Origin: Thermococcus sp. | GTDB taxonomy: Archaea; Methanobacteriota_B; Thermococci; Thermococcales; Thermococcaceae | Reading direction: 5' to 3' | Assembly (NCBI GenBank): GCA_015522395.1 | Contig: WAMH01000049.1 | Location: forward strand, 1-10,224 | DNA length: 10,224 bases | Part shown: piece by piece, positions 1 to 6,277 of the stretch | Layout of the letters: each line of letters begins with the position of its first letter | How positions within the stretch are numbered: position 1 is the stretch's first letter | Notes under the pieces: model-generated | Database searches by the model: none | What the model saw: the letters and a program-made list of their open reading frames with translations, nothing else | What the model was told of the DNA's origin: nothing | Position numbers and translations under genes: made by a program

Positions 1-631
1 ATGCTCAGCTTTGGGATACAGCCTCTTTCATTCATTTTCATTGTTTACGTTGTCAGCGGGGGAAGGTTTCTCTCCTCGGCCATAGCCGGCGCGATGGTAA
101 GCTTCATCGTCGGAGCCGGAATAGCAGACCTCTCAATAGAACTCGTTGGCATGAAAGTTCGCTCGAAGTTCTATGACATTTTCGCATCCCTCCCCGGGAG
201 CGGAATTGAGAAGACCCTCGGTGTTTCTATCGGCATGAGCCTACCAGCACTTCCTTACGTCATTGTACTGGCGTTTTTCCTCACCGTGAGCGATGGGGTT
301 GAGAGTTTACCGCTAATTCTCTTCGCAGTAACGACCCTCTGGCTCTGGAGCGTCTCCTTGGGGACGTTTCTTGGAGTGAGGATAAAGGAGCCCCCTAACG
401 GTTATGAGGCTCTCAACGATTTTAACGACGCTCCTGACGGTCTTTCCGCCAGTGTATTACCCCCCCAGCGTGGTTCCAGAACCACTGAGAAAACCCCTAC
501 TCCTTATCCCCACAGTGAGCGCTTCAACCGTTATGAGCAGAGAACCACCGAAGCTTGCCTTTATTTCCCTGGCTTTTTGGTCCGTAATCGGAGTGTTCAT
601 GCTCCTTAAATTTGAACTTAGGGAGAGGTGA
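1..631 (+). pseudogene. ABC-2 type transporter permease, 5' partial, frameshifted
   Basis: This is the membrane subunit of an ABC-2 type exporter, which would work with an ATPase encoded outside the window. The left edge cuts it: the ATG at position 1 is probably internal, because family members usually have about 30 more N-terminal residues ahead of the first helix. The visible part has helices at about residues 5-20, 25-48, 75-97 and 103-125, with a loop (MKVRSKFYDIFASLPGSGIE) typical of the family. The frame breaks in the run of five C at 391-395. Reading one C fewer joins frame 1 (up to GAG at 388-390) to frame 2 (from CCC at 392-394) and restores the typical ABC-2 C-terminal part, with FPPVYYP and a last helix, ending at TGA 629-631. 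Without the correction, frame 1 continues as polar, non-membrane sequence to a stop at 609. Real mutation and homopolymer sequencing error cannot be told apart here. The family call is from pattern recognition; the substrate is unknown. Confidence 0.7.
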
Positions 632-632
632 G

Positions 633-912
633 AAGCCCAACGGCTATACAACAGTTCTCAATGTTCTCAATATCGTTGAGTTTCCAAGGGGCCTTGAGCT
701 TGGCTTAACCGTGATAACCCCCGACTCTGGAAGATTACCTGCTAGCAATCAAGATTTCGCAGGTGATGGTGAGGAGGGAACCCCAGTTCAGGCGGTTGAT
801 GCAGTGGTTGCCGCGGTAGCTCTCAACAGGAGTTTAAAGTTAGTGACAAAGGACAGATACTTTGGAGTGGATAAAGGAAGAGTTTGGGGGACTGAAACTC
901 CTCGAACAATGA
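633..912 (+). pseudogene. vapC: Decayed VapC-type PIN-domain toxin remnant
   Basis: VapC toxins are PIN-fold ribonucleases paired with a VapB antitoxin. Joining three frames gives a recognisable PIN body: TTVLNVLNIVEFP (the second conserved acidic residue), then LEDYLLAIKISQVMVRRG, then TPVQAVDAVVAAVAL (third acidic, Asp) and LVTKDRYF (fourth, Asp), then VIKEEFGGLKLLEQ and TGA at 910-912. The corrections needed are one extra base near 726 (frame 3 to frame 1), one missing G near 777 (frame 1 back to frame 3) and one extra G at 870 (frame 3 to frame 1). The N-terminal strand carrying the first catalytic Asp (usually D-T-N/S) is absent; recognisable sequence begins right at the permease stop codon. 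No vapB is seen. Frame 3 happens to stay open from 612 to 926, which makes a spurious 104-residue protein. With the first acidic residue missing and three indels, it should not be active. Confidence 0.75.
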
Positions 913-922
913 TTTCCCTTGG

Positions 923-2098
923 TTAAGCTCCCAATTTTTTTGTTCGTCTCCCGATCTCATTTACCCACTTCTCCTTTTCAGCGTAAAACTTCTTAACGCA
1001 TCTTCTCTGAGCCAGATAGAGAAGCCCTAGGAAAAATACTAGAGCTATTAGCACCCCTGTGTCTGGTTTGAACAAGTAGCCAACGGCGAGGGCAAGGAGA
1101 ACGTTAAGAACAAAGATGCCCTCAACTCTAAGGGCTTTTATTATCCAATCGCTCAGAAAAGAAACAACAAACACCGCGATCGCCATCAGCCAAATCCACG
1201 TATCCACACTGACTGCCTTTTGATGATACATTGTTAAAACCCACGGGAACCATACTAGGCCAGAGCAGAAGGTCAACTTCAGCCGTTTCAGCTCGTGTAG
1301 TGACTTTTTGTGGGCAACATACCCGATAGAGTAGGAGTGCACGCCCGACAGATGGAAAAGTACCATCGCCAGAATAGCGCTTATCTCCCAGCCAACGGCC
1401 ATATCCCCTGTAAAGTGCTCCCCGGAGCCGAGGAAATAGAAGAGAAGACCTGAGATAATGTCGTAGCTCATTACGACAAAGAAGACAGCAATTGAAACTG
1501 CGGAGGCTATGACAAACAACTTTAACTCAATTCCCCTCCTTCCGAGGACGTATAAAGCCACTACAATGCCACCGACAATAACGAGGAAAACCATCGCAAG
1601 GAGGGAAACGTTTTCCAGGTACCCTCTGATTATAGCCCCCAGGCGAGGCCTTCCGTCGATGAAAATTTTCATCGTTATGTTCCCGCTACCACCGTTTTCT
1701 TGGAGTAGGGTGAAGGTAAAGACGTTCTCTTTTCCAAGGAACATCCAGTCAAGACCCGGTGAAAACGGCCCCTCGTAATCGTCAGTTATCCTTGAAAGCG
1801 CGTACCAGAGTGGAAGCTTTATCCTCGCAGGTGGTTTGAACCAGAGTGGCTTTTCACCCCACCACGCCATTCGCTCTCTGCCGTTGTATTCCACATAGAG
1901 TAGCGCCTCTCCCGGCTTCAGCTCAACGCCGTTGACTGAACCGACGTAAACAGCGAGCTTCCCATTTTGGCTCGCGTTCAGGGTGCAAACTACATACCTC
2001 ACCGTTGCGTTAATCATGTGGGGACAGTCTACAGTTGTAGAGCTGGCGGTAGGGGCCAATAAAAGGAGAATGAAAAAGACGGGCAGGAGTCTCCTCAT
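923..2098 (-). CDS. Secreted-domain/7-helix membrane protein, paralogue of the upstream gene
   Basis: I do not recognise this 391-residue protein. It has a signal peptide (residues 1-20, MRRLLPVFFILLLLAPTASS). An extracytoplasmic domain of about 140 residues follows, with Cys25 and Cys38 and N-glycosylation sequons at about 30, 41, 140 and 163. Then come about seven hydrophobic helices (about 164-186, 193-224, 235-251, 275-291, 300-320, 327-343, 346-363) and a short basic cytoplasmic tail. It is paralogous to its upstream neighbour: both have cysteines at 25 and 38, a following CTL, an NGV motif near 56, and K-E-N-V-x-T-F near 123 with an E-N-G soon after. Its ATG overlaps that neighbour's stop as ATGA, and a strong GGAGG (2110-2106) sits 7 bases ahead, so the two genes form a translationally coupled operon. 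Function is unknown. The build suggests a surface receptor or a component of an envelope complex, but nothing in the sequence names a ligand. Confidence 0.85.
   Translation of the reverse strand: MRRLLPVFFILLLLAPTASSTTVDCPHMINATVRYVVCTLNASQNGKLAVYVGSVNGVELKPGEALLYVEYNGRERMAWWGEKPLWFKPPARIKLPLWYALSRITDDYEGPFSPGLDWMFLGKENVFTFTLLQENGGSGNITMKIFIDGRPRLGAIIRGYLENVSLLAMVFLVIVGGIVVALYVLGRRGIELKLFVIASAVSIAVFFVVMSYDIISGLLFYFLGSGEHFTGDMAVGWEISAILAMVLFHLSGVHSYSIGYVAHKKSLHELKRLKLTFCSGLVWFPWVLTMYHQKAVSVDTWIWLMAIAVFVVSFLSDWIIKALRVEGIFVLNVLLALAVGYLFKPDTGVLIALVFFLGLLYLAQRRCVKKFYAEKEKWVNEIGRRTKKLGA
935..941 (+). terminator. Possible oligo-T terminator
   Basis: A run of seven T lies 23 bases after the restored stop of the vapC remnant. 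Archaeal RNA polymerase commonly terminates at U-rich tracts without a hairpin, so this could end plus-strand transcription from the permease/vapC side. It lies within the 3' end of the convergent minus-strand gene. No stem-loop is evident before it. Confidence 0.35.
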
Positions 2099-3318
2099 TC
2101 ATCTCCCTCCAGCTTTCTCCGCTTTATCACGTCATCGAACCTTTCTAAAAGTTCCTTAACCTCCAGGCTTCTCTGGAACACGGATAACTCCTCAATACTC
2201 GGAGCGCTCTCGATTTTAGAAACAACGAGGTAAGGATGCAGAAAAGCCATTGCCAGGAAAATCACACCGAAGGCAACGTCGGGGTTGAGGAGAAGGACCA
2301 GGGCAAACGCCGCGACCAGCGACGCCGGGAGGGCGAGTTTTCTCATCAATACGTTGATTCTTGACTCCCTGTTGAGGAGGAAGAGGAGGAAAAAGGAGAG
2401 CACCCCAAATGGCACCAGCTTGAAATTCAGCGGCCAGCCTTCAAGCGGCACGACTGCCAGCGGCACCCACTCCAGACCGGTTAATGGGGCCTCTCTGATG
2501 ATGTAGGGATGTCCACTTCTCCAGGCGTCCCACACGAACAGGAGCCACTCAAGCGTTAGAAAGGCGAGCACCACTGTCAGGATGTAAAGCCCAACATCGC
2601 TCACAATACGCAAGGGCGTGGCCAGGAGATAAAACAAAATGGGGACCACAAACAGCCCTACCCCTCGGAAGAGAAAGGCCCCTGTCACTGCGAACCCGGC
2701 CCTGGATGGCTGAGGGGGTTTTGGTCTATCCTCTCCGGAAGTTTCTGACGACTCCTTCTCGGTTTCTGATTCCATAGACTTTGAGGCGAACCGGAACAGG
2801 ATAAAAACACCGGTCACGAGTATCAATGCGAGGAAGGCCCCGGACAAAACCCCGTTTTCCCAGGGATACGGAACCCTCCCGGAGATGTAAACGGTGACAT
2901 TCTTCTCCTCAACCGTTCCGTTTTCGCCGAGTATTTCAAACGTCAGAACGTTCTCCTTGTTGTAAAGAACCCAGTAGTGATTCGAACCGAGCCATGCCCC
3001 CCCGGCAAACTCCCTCATTGCGCTTTTGAGATCCACGGTGAAGTTGAAAGGTGCTACAAGGTAGGCGCCTCCAGGGTTTACCCTTACGGTTTGATTCCGC
3101 CCAAAGGTATGTCCTGTCGCCTCGATGTTGGAAGAATCCATCCCAACGCCATTTAGGGACGTCAAGTAGAGCCTAAAGCTCTCGTTTCCCGTTCCGGTAA
3201 GGGTGCACTTCAACTTGAGACCTGGGGCGGTCACGTGATTACCGCAGGTGATCGTCGCCCCAGCAACGGCAGGGACAAGCAGGAGCATTATCAGGATTGC
3301 CGCAACCGCCGTTCTCAT
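2095..3318 (-). CDS. Secreted-domain/7-helix membrane protein, first gene of operon
   Basis: This 407-residue protein of unknown function has a signal peptide at 1-20 (cleavage near VAGA) and a secreted domain to about residue 155. The domain contains Cys25, Cys38, an NGV motif at 56-58, the sequence NKENVLTFEILGENGT at about 120-135, and several N-x-S/T sequons. Helix 1 lies at about 157-176. A charged, Ser/Glu/Pro-rich loop follows at about 178-206, and it is absent from the paralogue. Then come helices at about 208-232, 240-264, 282-292, 302-316, 327-345 and 347-365. The last 35 residues (EELSVFQRSLEVKELLERFD and on) look helical and cytoplasmic, perhaps a coiled coil. GGGAG (3328-3324) lies 5 bases ahead of the ATG. 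The gene leads a two-gene operon with its paralogue, which suggests tandem duplication followed by divergence. The loop and tail may mediate different cytoplasmic contacts in the two copies; this is inference. Confidence 0.85.
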   Translation of the reverse strand: MRTAVAAILIMLLLVPAVAGATITCGNHVTAPGLKLKCTLTGTGNESFRLYLTSLNGVGMDSSNIEATGHTFGRNQTVRVNPGGAYLVAPFNFTVDLKSAMREFAGGAWLGSNHYWVLYNKENVLTFEILGENGTVEEKNVTVYISGRVPYPWENGVLSGAFLALILVTGVFILFRFASKSMESETEKESSETSGEDRPKPPQPSRAGFAVTGAFLFRGVGLFVVPILFYLLATPLRIVSDVGLYILTVVLAFLTLEWLLFVWDAWRSGHPYIIREAPLTGLEWVPLAVVPLEGWPLNFKLVPFGVLSFFLLFLLNRESRINVLMRKLALPASLVAAFALVLLLNPDVAFGVIFLAMAFLHPYLVVSKIESAPSIEELSVFQRSLEVKELLERFDDVIKRRKLEGDE

Positions 3319-3347
3319 TTAAACTCCCAAATAGTCGAAATCTAAAA

Positions 3348-3357
3348 CTTTTTAAAG
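3348..3357. promoter_or_regulatory. Shared divergent TATA element
   Basis: The 60-base gap between the divergent genes holds one AT-rich, nearly palindromic element, CTTTTTAAAG, within AACTTTTTAAAGTT (3346-3359). Its centre is about 26 bases before the plus-strand ATG at 3379, which would give a leaderless transcript; no Shine-Dalgarno is seen there. On the minus strand it is about 34 bases before the ATG at 3318, giving a leader of about 8 bases that begins near GGGAG. One element could therefore serve both directions. Inferred from spacing only. Confidence 0.5.
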
Positions 3358-3378
3358 TTATCTCCAGCATACGGCACC

Positions 3379-4557
3379 ATGAGAAAGACAACGGCAGCTA
3401 GAATCATACTCATACTTCTCTTGCTCAGTTTGAGGAGTGTTAGCGCGAGCGATATGGGAAGGCACGACAATATTACCGTTGCATGTACCCAGGTAAAGCT
3501 CGTGGGCACCTGGGATGAGTTCGCAGGGTTCCACATTAAGATTGAGGACAACTGTAGTGCCTTTCTCGTGAATCCTTTCAACGTGAGCGTGAGGTACAAC
3601 CATACCGAGTGGTTTGATTTGAACGTTTACCCCGATGATAACTCCAATGTTGATGTGGGTTATCCAAGGTTTGACTTCCCGGGAGTATGGATCAAGCCCG
3701 GAGAGACCCTGAAAGGCAACGCCTCAATCCAAGGCAAGGTTTTTGGGATTAACGGCCTGTTTGAGGTGCTCCGTGCCGGCAATATCACCCTGACAAGTGT
3801 AGGAACCGTGTCCATGATAACCAAGAGGGGAAACGACACCTCACCCGTTTTTATGGATTTTAAGCTTAGGCTGAGTCCCAAGGTTGCAGTGGACTGGAAA
3901 ACCGTCGCCCCGGTGGCATCTGTTATCCTCTTTCCATTTATCTGGTTCGCCCTCGGAATTTTGCTCTCACTTCTAAACAGAAAGAGGGAAGATAGAGTCT
4001 GGGGATGGGGGCTTTTCACAGCTTATAGTGCGATATGGGCAGTTCTGGGGCAGATGGTAACAGCTCCGAGTCCAGGAACCCAGCTCCTCGCCACTGCTTC
4101 TCTGGAATCACTTATCCTGGTACTGTGGGTTTCAATAACAAACAGAACTACACCTGAAAAACCGGGAAACGTCACGCGGTTCATCGGAAATACAGTTCTG
4201 TTCTTCTCAGGATTGTCTATTTTGATGGCGTTCGCTGGGGGCTATCTCGAAGGAAGCTCGGAGGTGACGGGAGGAATACTATTCCTGGTCGTTATCTTTG
4301 GGGTGCTATCATACTACATCACCGATAAATCAATAGGAGAGGAAGAGGATAAAGGGAAGATTCCAAGAATATACACCCTTCCACTGGGCATTGCAATGTT
4401 CTTTTTTGCTTATCCCGTGGCAGTCGTTTTCTGGATAATCGGGTGGAGCGCTGGCTTAGAGGCACTTCTTGCCATTACGGCATTGTTCTTTACAACCGGT
4501 CTGTGGCTCGTGGGAAAAGCAGAAAACGGTGAGAAAAGAGAGGGTCAGAGCGTATAG
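3379..4557 (+). CDS. Secreted-domain/7-helix membrane protein, divergent member
   Basis: This 392-residue protein of unknown function has the same build as the two genes on the other side of the promoter. It has a signal peptide (about 1-23, ending S-V-S-A-S) and a secreted domain to about residue 172 with two cysteines (36 and 59). The domain has many N-glycosylation sequons (about 31, 58, 68, 74, 114, 135, 152) and a beta-rich look, for example FNVSVRYN and PGVWIKPGETLKGNASI. That last stretch resembles the beta-sandwich domains of archaeal surface proteins. About seven helices follow (176-200, 206-228, 235-253, 267-289, 295-315, 331-355, 360-378). Sequence identity with the other two is not obvious by eye, so common descent is inference from architecture and neighbourhood. 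The start is supported by a TATA box at leaderless distance. The 3' end overlaps the convergent DUF1931 gene by 13 bases. Confidence 0.82.
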   Translation: MRKTTAARIILILLLLSLRSVSASDMGRHDNITVACTQVKLVGTWDEFAGFHIKIEDNCSAFLVNPFNVSVRYNHTEWFDLNVYPDDNSNVDVGYPRFDFPGVWIKPGETLKGNASIQGKVFGINGLFEVLRAGNITLTSVGTVSMITKRGNDTSPVFMDFKLRLSPKVAVDWKTVAPVASVILFPFIWFALGILLSLLNRKREDRVWGWGLFTAYSAIWAVLGQMVTAPSPGTQLLATASLESLILVLWVSITNRTTPEKPGNVTRFIGNTVLFFSGLSILMAFAGGYLEGSSEVTGGILFLVVIFGVLSYYITDKSIGEEEDKGKIPRIYTLPLGIAMFFFAYPVAVVFWIIGWSAGLEALLAITALFFTTGLWLVGKAENGEKREGQSV

Positions 4558-5006
4558 TCCAGAACCTTCTCCGCTTCCTCGATGTGCTCGGGATAGACGT
4601 TCTTGATCTCGGGATGGAGGGCCTTGATGACCCTTCCTATGAGGACGAAGAGCGTTCCCGCTATAATCGGAAGCTCGTTTATCACATCTTCCTCAAGTGG
4701 AATGTCACCCGGTATCTTCTTGAGGACGTACTTCCTGATGGGCTCCATCTGGACCTTCTCGTCCTCGATGACGGCCCTGAAGAGGTTGAGGCTGTTCTTG
4801 AAGCCCTTAGTAATCGGGATGTGGCGCATCTTTATCGTGCTTGAGCGCTCGGCCTTCGCGTTTTCGTAGGCAACCTCAAAGAGGTCCGCCAGCTTCTTCT
4901 CGACTATATCCATCATCTCTTCTGCGCGCGGCTTGATGACCGCAAGTTCGCACGTTCTCTCTAGAATCTTCTGGAGCTGTGGGTATGGTATTATCATCTC
5001 TGCCAT
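4545..5006 (-). CDS. DUF1931 double-histone-fold protein
   Basis: This 153-residue protein matches the DUF1931 family, whose Aquifex member Aq_328 is known to contain two tandem histone folds. Repeat 1 runs over about residues 8-68 and ends in TIKMRHIPIT, comparable to the loop and third helix of archaeal histones. Repeat 2 runs over about 88-150 and ends KNVYPEHIEEAEKVL. A single chain could thus form a pseudodimer like a histone pair, but its cellular role and DNA binding are not settled. The start is placed at the ATG at 5006, because GGAGGTGAT (5019-5011) covers the in-frame GTG at 5015 and ATG at 5012; those longer starts would sit inside the ribosome binding site. A promoter lies about 60 bases upstream. 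The 3' end overlaps the convergent membrane-protein gene by 13 bases. Confidence 0.88.
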   Translation of the reverse strand: MAEMIIPYPQLQKILERTCELAVIKPRAEEMMDIVEKKLADLFEVAYENAKAERSSTIKMRHIPITKGFKNSLNLFRAVIEDEKVQMEPIRKYVLKKIPGDIPLEEDVINELPIIAGTLFVLIGRVIKALHPEIKNVYPEHIEEAEKVLDYTL

Positions 5007-5010
5007 GTTC

Positions 5011-5019
5011 ATCACCTCC
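5011..5019 (-). promoter_or_regulatory. Strong Shine-Dalgarno that fixes the DUF1931 start
   Basis: The minus strand reads GGAGGTGAT, a complete match to the anti-Shine-Dalgarno of Thermococcales 16S rRNA, followed by GAAC and then ATG at 5006. Its GTG and ATG are in frame with the gene but cannot be the start if this site binds the ribosome. Confidence 0.8.
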
Positions 5020-5037
5020 GTTTAGGTTTTTCTAAAC
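5020..5037 (-). repeat. 6-bp inverted repeat in the DUF1931 leader
   Basis: The minus strand reads GTTTAG-AAAAAC-CTAAAC, a perfect 6-base inverted repeat with a 6-base spacer, directly ahead of the Shine-Dalgarno. By the TATA spacing it lies just downstream of the expected transcription start. It could be a repressor operator or a weak leader hairpin. No known regulator motif is recognised. Confidence 0.5.
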
Positions 5038-5062
5038 CCCCACAGGTTTTAGTTACTATAGG

Positions 5063-5077
5063 TATTTAAATATTTCG
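5063..5077 (-). promoter_or_regulatory. Archaeal promoter for the DUF1931 gene
   Basis: The minus strand reads CGAAATATTTAAATA, that is, a purine-rich BRE followed by a TATA box. Transcription would begin near 5042, leaving a leader of about 36 bases that holds the inverted repeat and the Shine-Dalgarno. Confidence 0.65.
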
Positions 5078-5086
5078 GTGGGAGGA

Positions 5087-5095
5087 TTTTTAAAG
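5087..5095 (+). promoter_or_regulatory. Archaeal promoter for the MobA-like gene
   Basis: GGGAGGATTTTTAAAG (5080-5095) contains a TATA-like TTTTTAAAG centred about 26 bases before the ATG at 5117. There is no clear Shine-Dalgarno, so the transcript is probably leaderless. Confidence 0.5.
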
Positions 5096-5116
5096 CCCCC
5101 CAATTAACCCGGGTCC

Positions 5117-5734
5117 ATGAAGTCCATCATCCTTGCGTTTCAGGAGAAGAGGTGGGAGAACTACACGATTCCCGTAAACGGCGAACCGGTGGTAAAGCTC
5201 ACCGAAAAAAGACTGCTGATGAGCAAGAGGATAGACGAGGTCCTAACCGTCGTGAGAAAGGATAGAGTGAAGATCTACTCACTTCACGTCATAAAACCCA
5301 TTCCGGTGAGCGCGAAGAATAAAATGGAGGCCCTTCTGAAGGCTCTGCCCGATGAGCCTTTTTTCCTGGTTGAGGGCAACATGCCCCTCGTAATGCCCTT
5401 CCTGGTGAACTACCTCGTCGGGCTGTTCTACGAAAGCGAGCCGGAGGCTTTAATACCCGTCTGGAAGGATGGGAAAGCTGAAGTTACGCACGCGGTCTGC
5501 GGGCCTGATGCGCTCAGGAGAGCGATAGAGGCCGCTTTGGCCGAGGGGTATAGGGGTCTGAACAAAATAACTGAATTCCTCGACTACGAACCGGTGTCAA
5601 TAGAGGAGCTGGCGAGAAGGAATCCAAAGGTTACGCTCAGCTTCTTCAAGGTTAGAAACTCCTTCGACGTCCGCTTTGTAGAGGAAACGCTGAAGAAGAT
5701 TGAGGGGGATCCTAAAACCCGCCCATCCTCCTAA
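5117..5734 (+). CDS. Degenerate MobA-like nucleotidyltransferase
   Basis: This 205-residue protein resembles the MobA/NTP-transferase family, which in its canonical form joins GMP to molybdopterin. The supporting parts are in the middle and C-terminal half. They are FFLVEGNMPLVMPFLVN (about 82-98, where MobA has D-x-P), ALIPVWKDGKAEVTHAVCGP (about 115-134, as in P-x-x-D-G-x-x-x-P-L-x-A) and FFKVRNSFDVRFVEETLKK at about 175-193 (as in N-x-N-T-P-x-D). The nucleotide-binding loop expected at the N-terminus (L-A-G-G-x-S-x-R-M-G) is not present: the same place reads ILAFQEKRWENYTIPVNGEP. The metal-binding Asp is Asn. It may have lost MobA activity or use another substrate. No other molybdenum-cofactor gene is nearby. 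The C-terminal seven residues lie in a 23-base overlap with the convergent bioY. Confidence 0.65.
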   Translation: MKSIILAFQEKRWENYTIPVNGEPVVKLTEKRLLMSKRIDEVLTVVRKDRVKIYSLHVIKPIPVSAKNKMEALLKALPDEPFFLVEGNMPLVMPFLVNYLVGLFYESEPEALIPVWKDGKAEVTHAVCGPDALRRAIEAALAEGYRGLNKITEFLDYEPVSIEELARRNPKVTLSFFKVRNSFDVRFVEETLKKIEGDPKTRPSS

Positions 5735-6230
5735 CGGGACGCGCTATTCCCACCGCCAGCGCGCCCTTCAGGAGGTCGAGCGGCAGGAACGGCAGGACGC
5801 CAACTTCAAGGGCCTTTCCGAAGTTTCCGCCAAGGTAAAAGCCCAGCCTGAGCCATCCGAGGATGTAGATGACGGCAAGCCCGAGGAGGACACCTACTGT
5901 CATTCCCCCAACACTTTCACCGCCCTTCTCGGTAGCGTACCCCGCGAGCAGGGCCGCTATCGGAAACGCGAGCAGGTAGCCACCTGTGGGGCCGTAGATG
6001 TGTGCGAAGCCGCCTGAGAACTCCGCGAAGACGGGGAAGCCCAATGCGCCAACGAGAACGTAGGTGAGCTGGCTCAGGAAGCCCAGCCTTGCCCCTAAGA
6101 GAAGCCCGCTCAGGAGGACGAAGAAGACCTGGAACGTGAAGGGAACCGGGCCGATTGGAACGCTTATCTGTGCCCCCACCGCCGTCAATGACGCGAAGAG
6201 TGCCGCGAAGGTTATCTCCCTCGGATTCAT
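5712..6230 (-). CDS. bioY: BioY, biotin-binding S component of an ECF transporter
   Basis: BioY is the membrane-embedded biotin-binding subunit of energy-coupling-factor importers. This copy has 172 residues and about six helices, the normal size. It shows the family's hallmarks: a first helix followed by ISVPIGPVPFTFQ (about 22-34), a central GPTGGYLLAFP (80-90) and a C-terminal FLPLDLLKG (148-156). The ATG at 6230 is chosen over the in-frame TTG at 6245, because AAGGTGAT, a Shine-Dalgarno match, sits between them 3 bases ahead of the ATG. It is divergent from the ATPase and EcfT genes, which together would make a BioMNY-type biotin importer. Biotin specificity rests on family motifs; no biotin ligase or synthesis gene is visible here. 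The 3' end overlaps the MobA-like gene by 23 bases. Confidence 0.92.
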   Translation of the reverse strand: MNPREITFAALFASLTAVGAQISVPIGPVPFTFQVFFVLLSGLLLGARLGFLSQLTYVLVGALGFPVFAEFSGGFAHIYGPTGGYLLAFPIAALLAGYATEKGGESVGGMTVGVLLGLAVIYILGWLRLGFYLGGNFGKALEVGVLPFLPLDLLKGALAVGIARPVRRMGGF

Positions 6231-6247
6231 CCCATCACCTTGCAAAG

Positions 6248-6256
6248 CTTTTAAAG
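6248..6256. promoter_or_regulatory. TATA element between bioY and ecfA
   Basis: CTTTTAAAG is self-complementary apart from its centre. Its midpoint lies 26 bases before the ecfA ATG at 6278, the standard leaderless spacing. For bioY the distance to the ATG (22 bases) is too short to leave room for the Shine-Dalgarno in the RNA. bioY may instead use the minus-strand TTTTTAACC inside the ecfA start (about 6286-6294). No operator is recognised. Confidence 0.5.
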
Positions 6257-6277
6257 TGCCAGCTTGAACTCCCCACG

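Noticed and set aside
1..3. ATG at position 1 as the permease start
   Set aside because: Family members have about 30 residues before this point, and the window edge coincides with it, so it is more likely internal.
391..396. Programmed ribosomal frameshift in the permease
   Set aside because: The slippery-looking C5 run has no supporting stop codon or stimulatory structure, and nearby genes show ordinary indel decay.
612..926. Intact 104-residue protein in frame 3
   Set aside because: Recognisable PIN-domain segments switch to another frame twice inside it, and its own C-terminus is out of frame with the family.
3358..3603. Minus-strand open frames over the start of the 3379 gene
   Set aside because: They are antisense to a convincing signal peptide and secreted domain, have no ribosome binding site and look like no protein family.
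6155..6277. Longer N-terminus for the ECF ATPase
   Set aside because: The extension crosses the TATA box and runs antisense to bioY; the ABC domain begins normally at the ATG at 6278.
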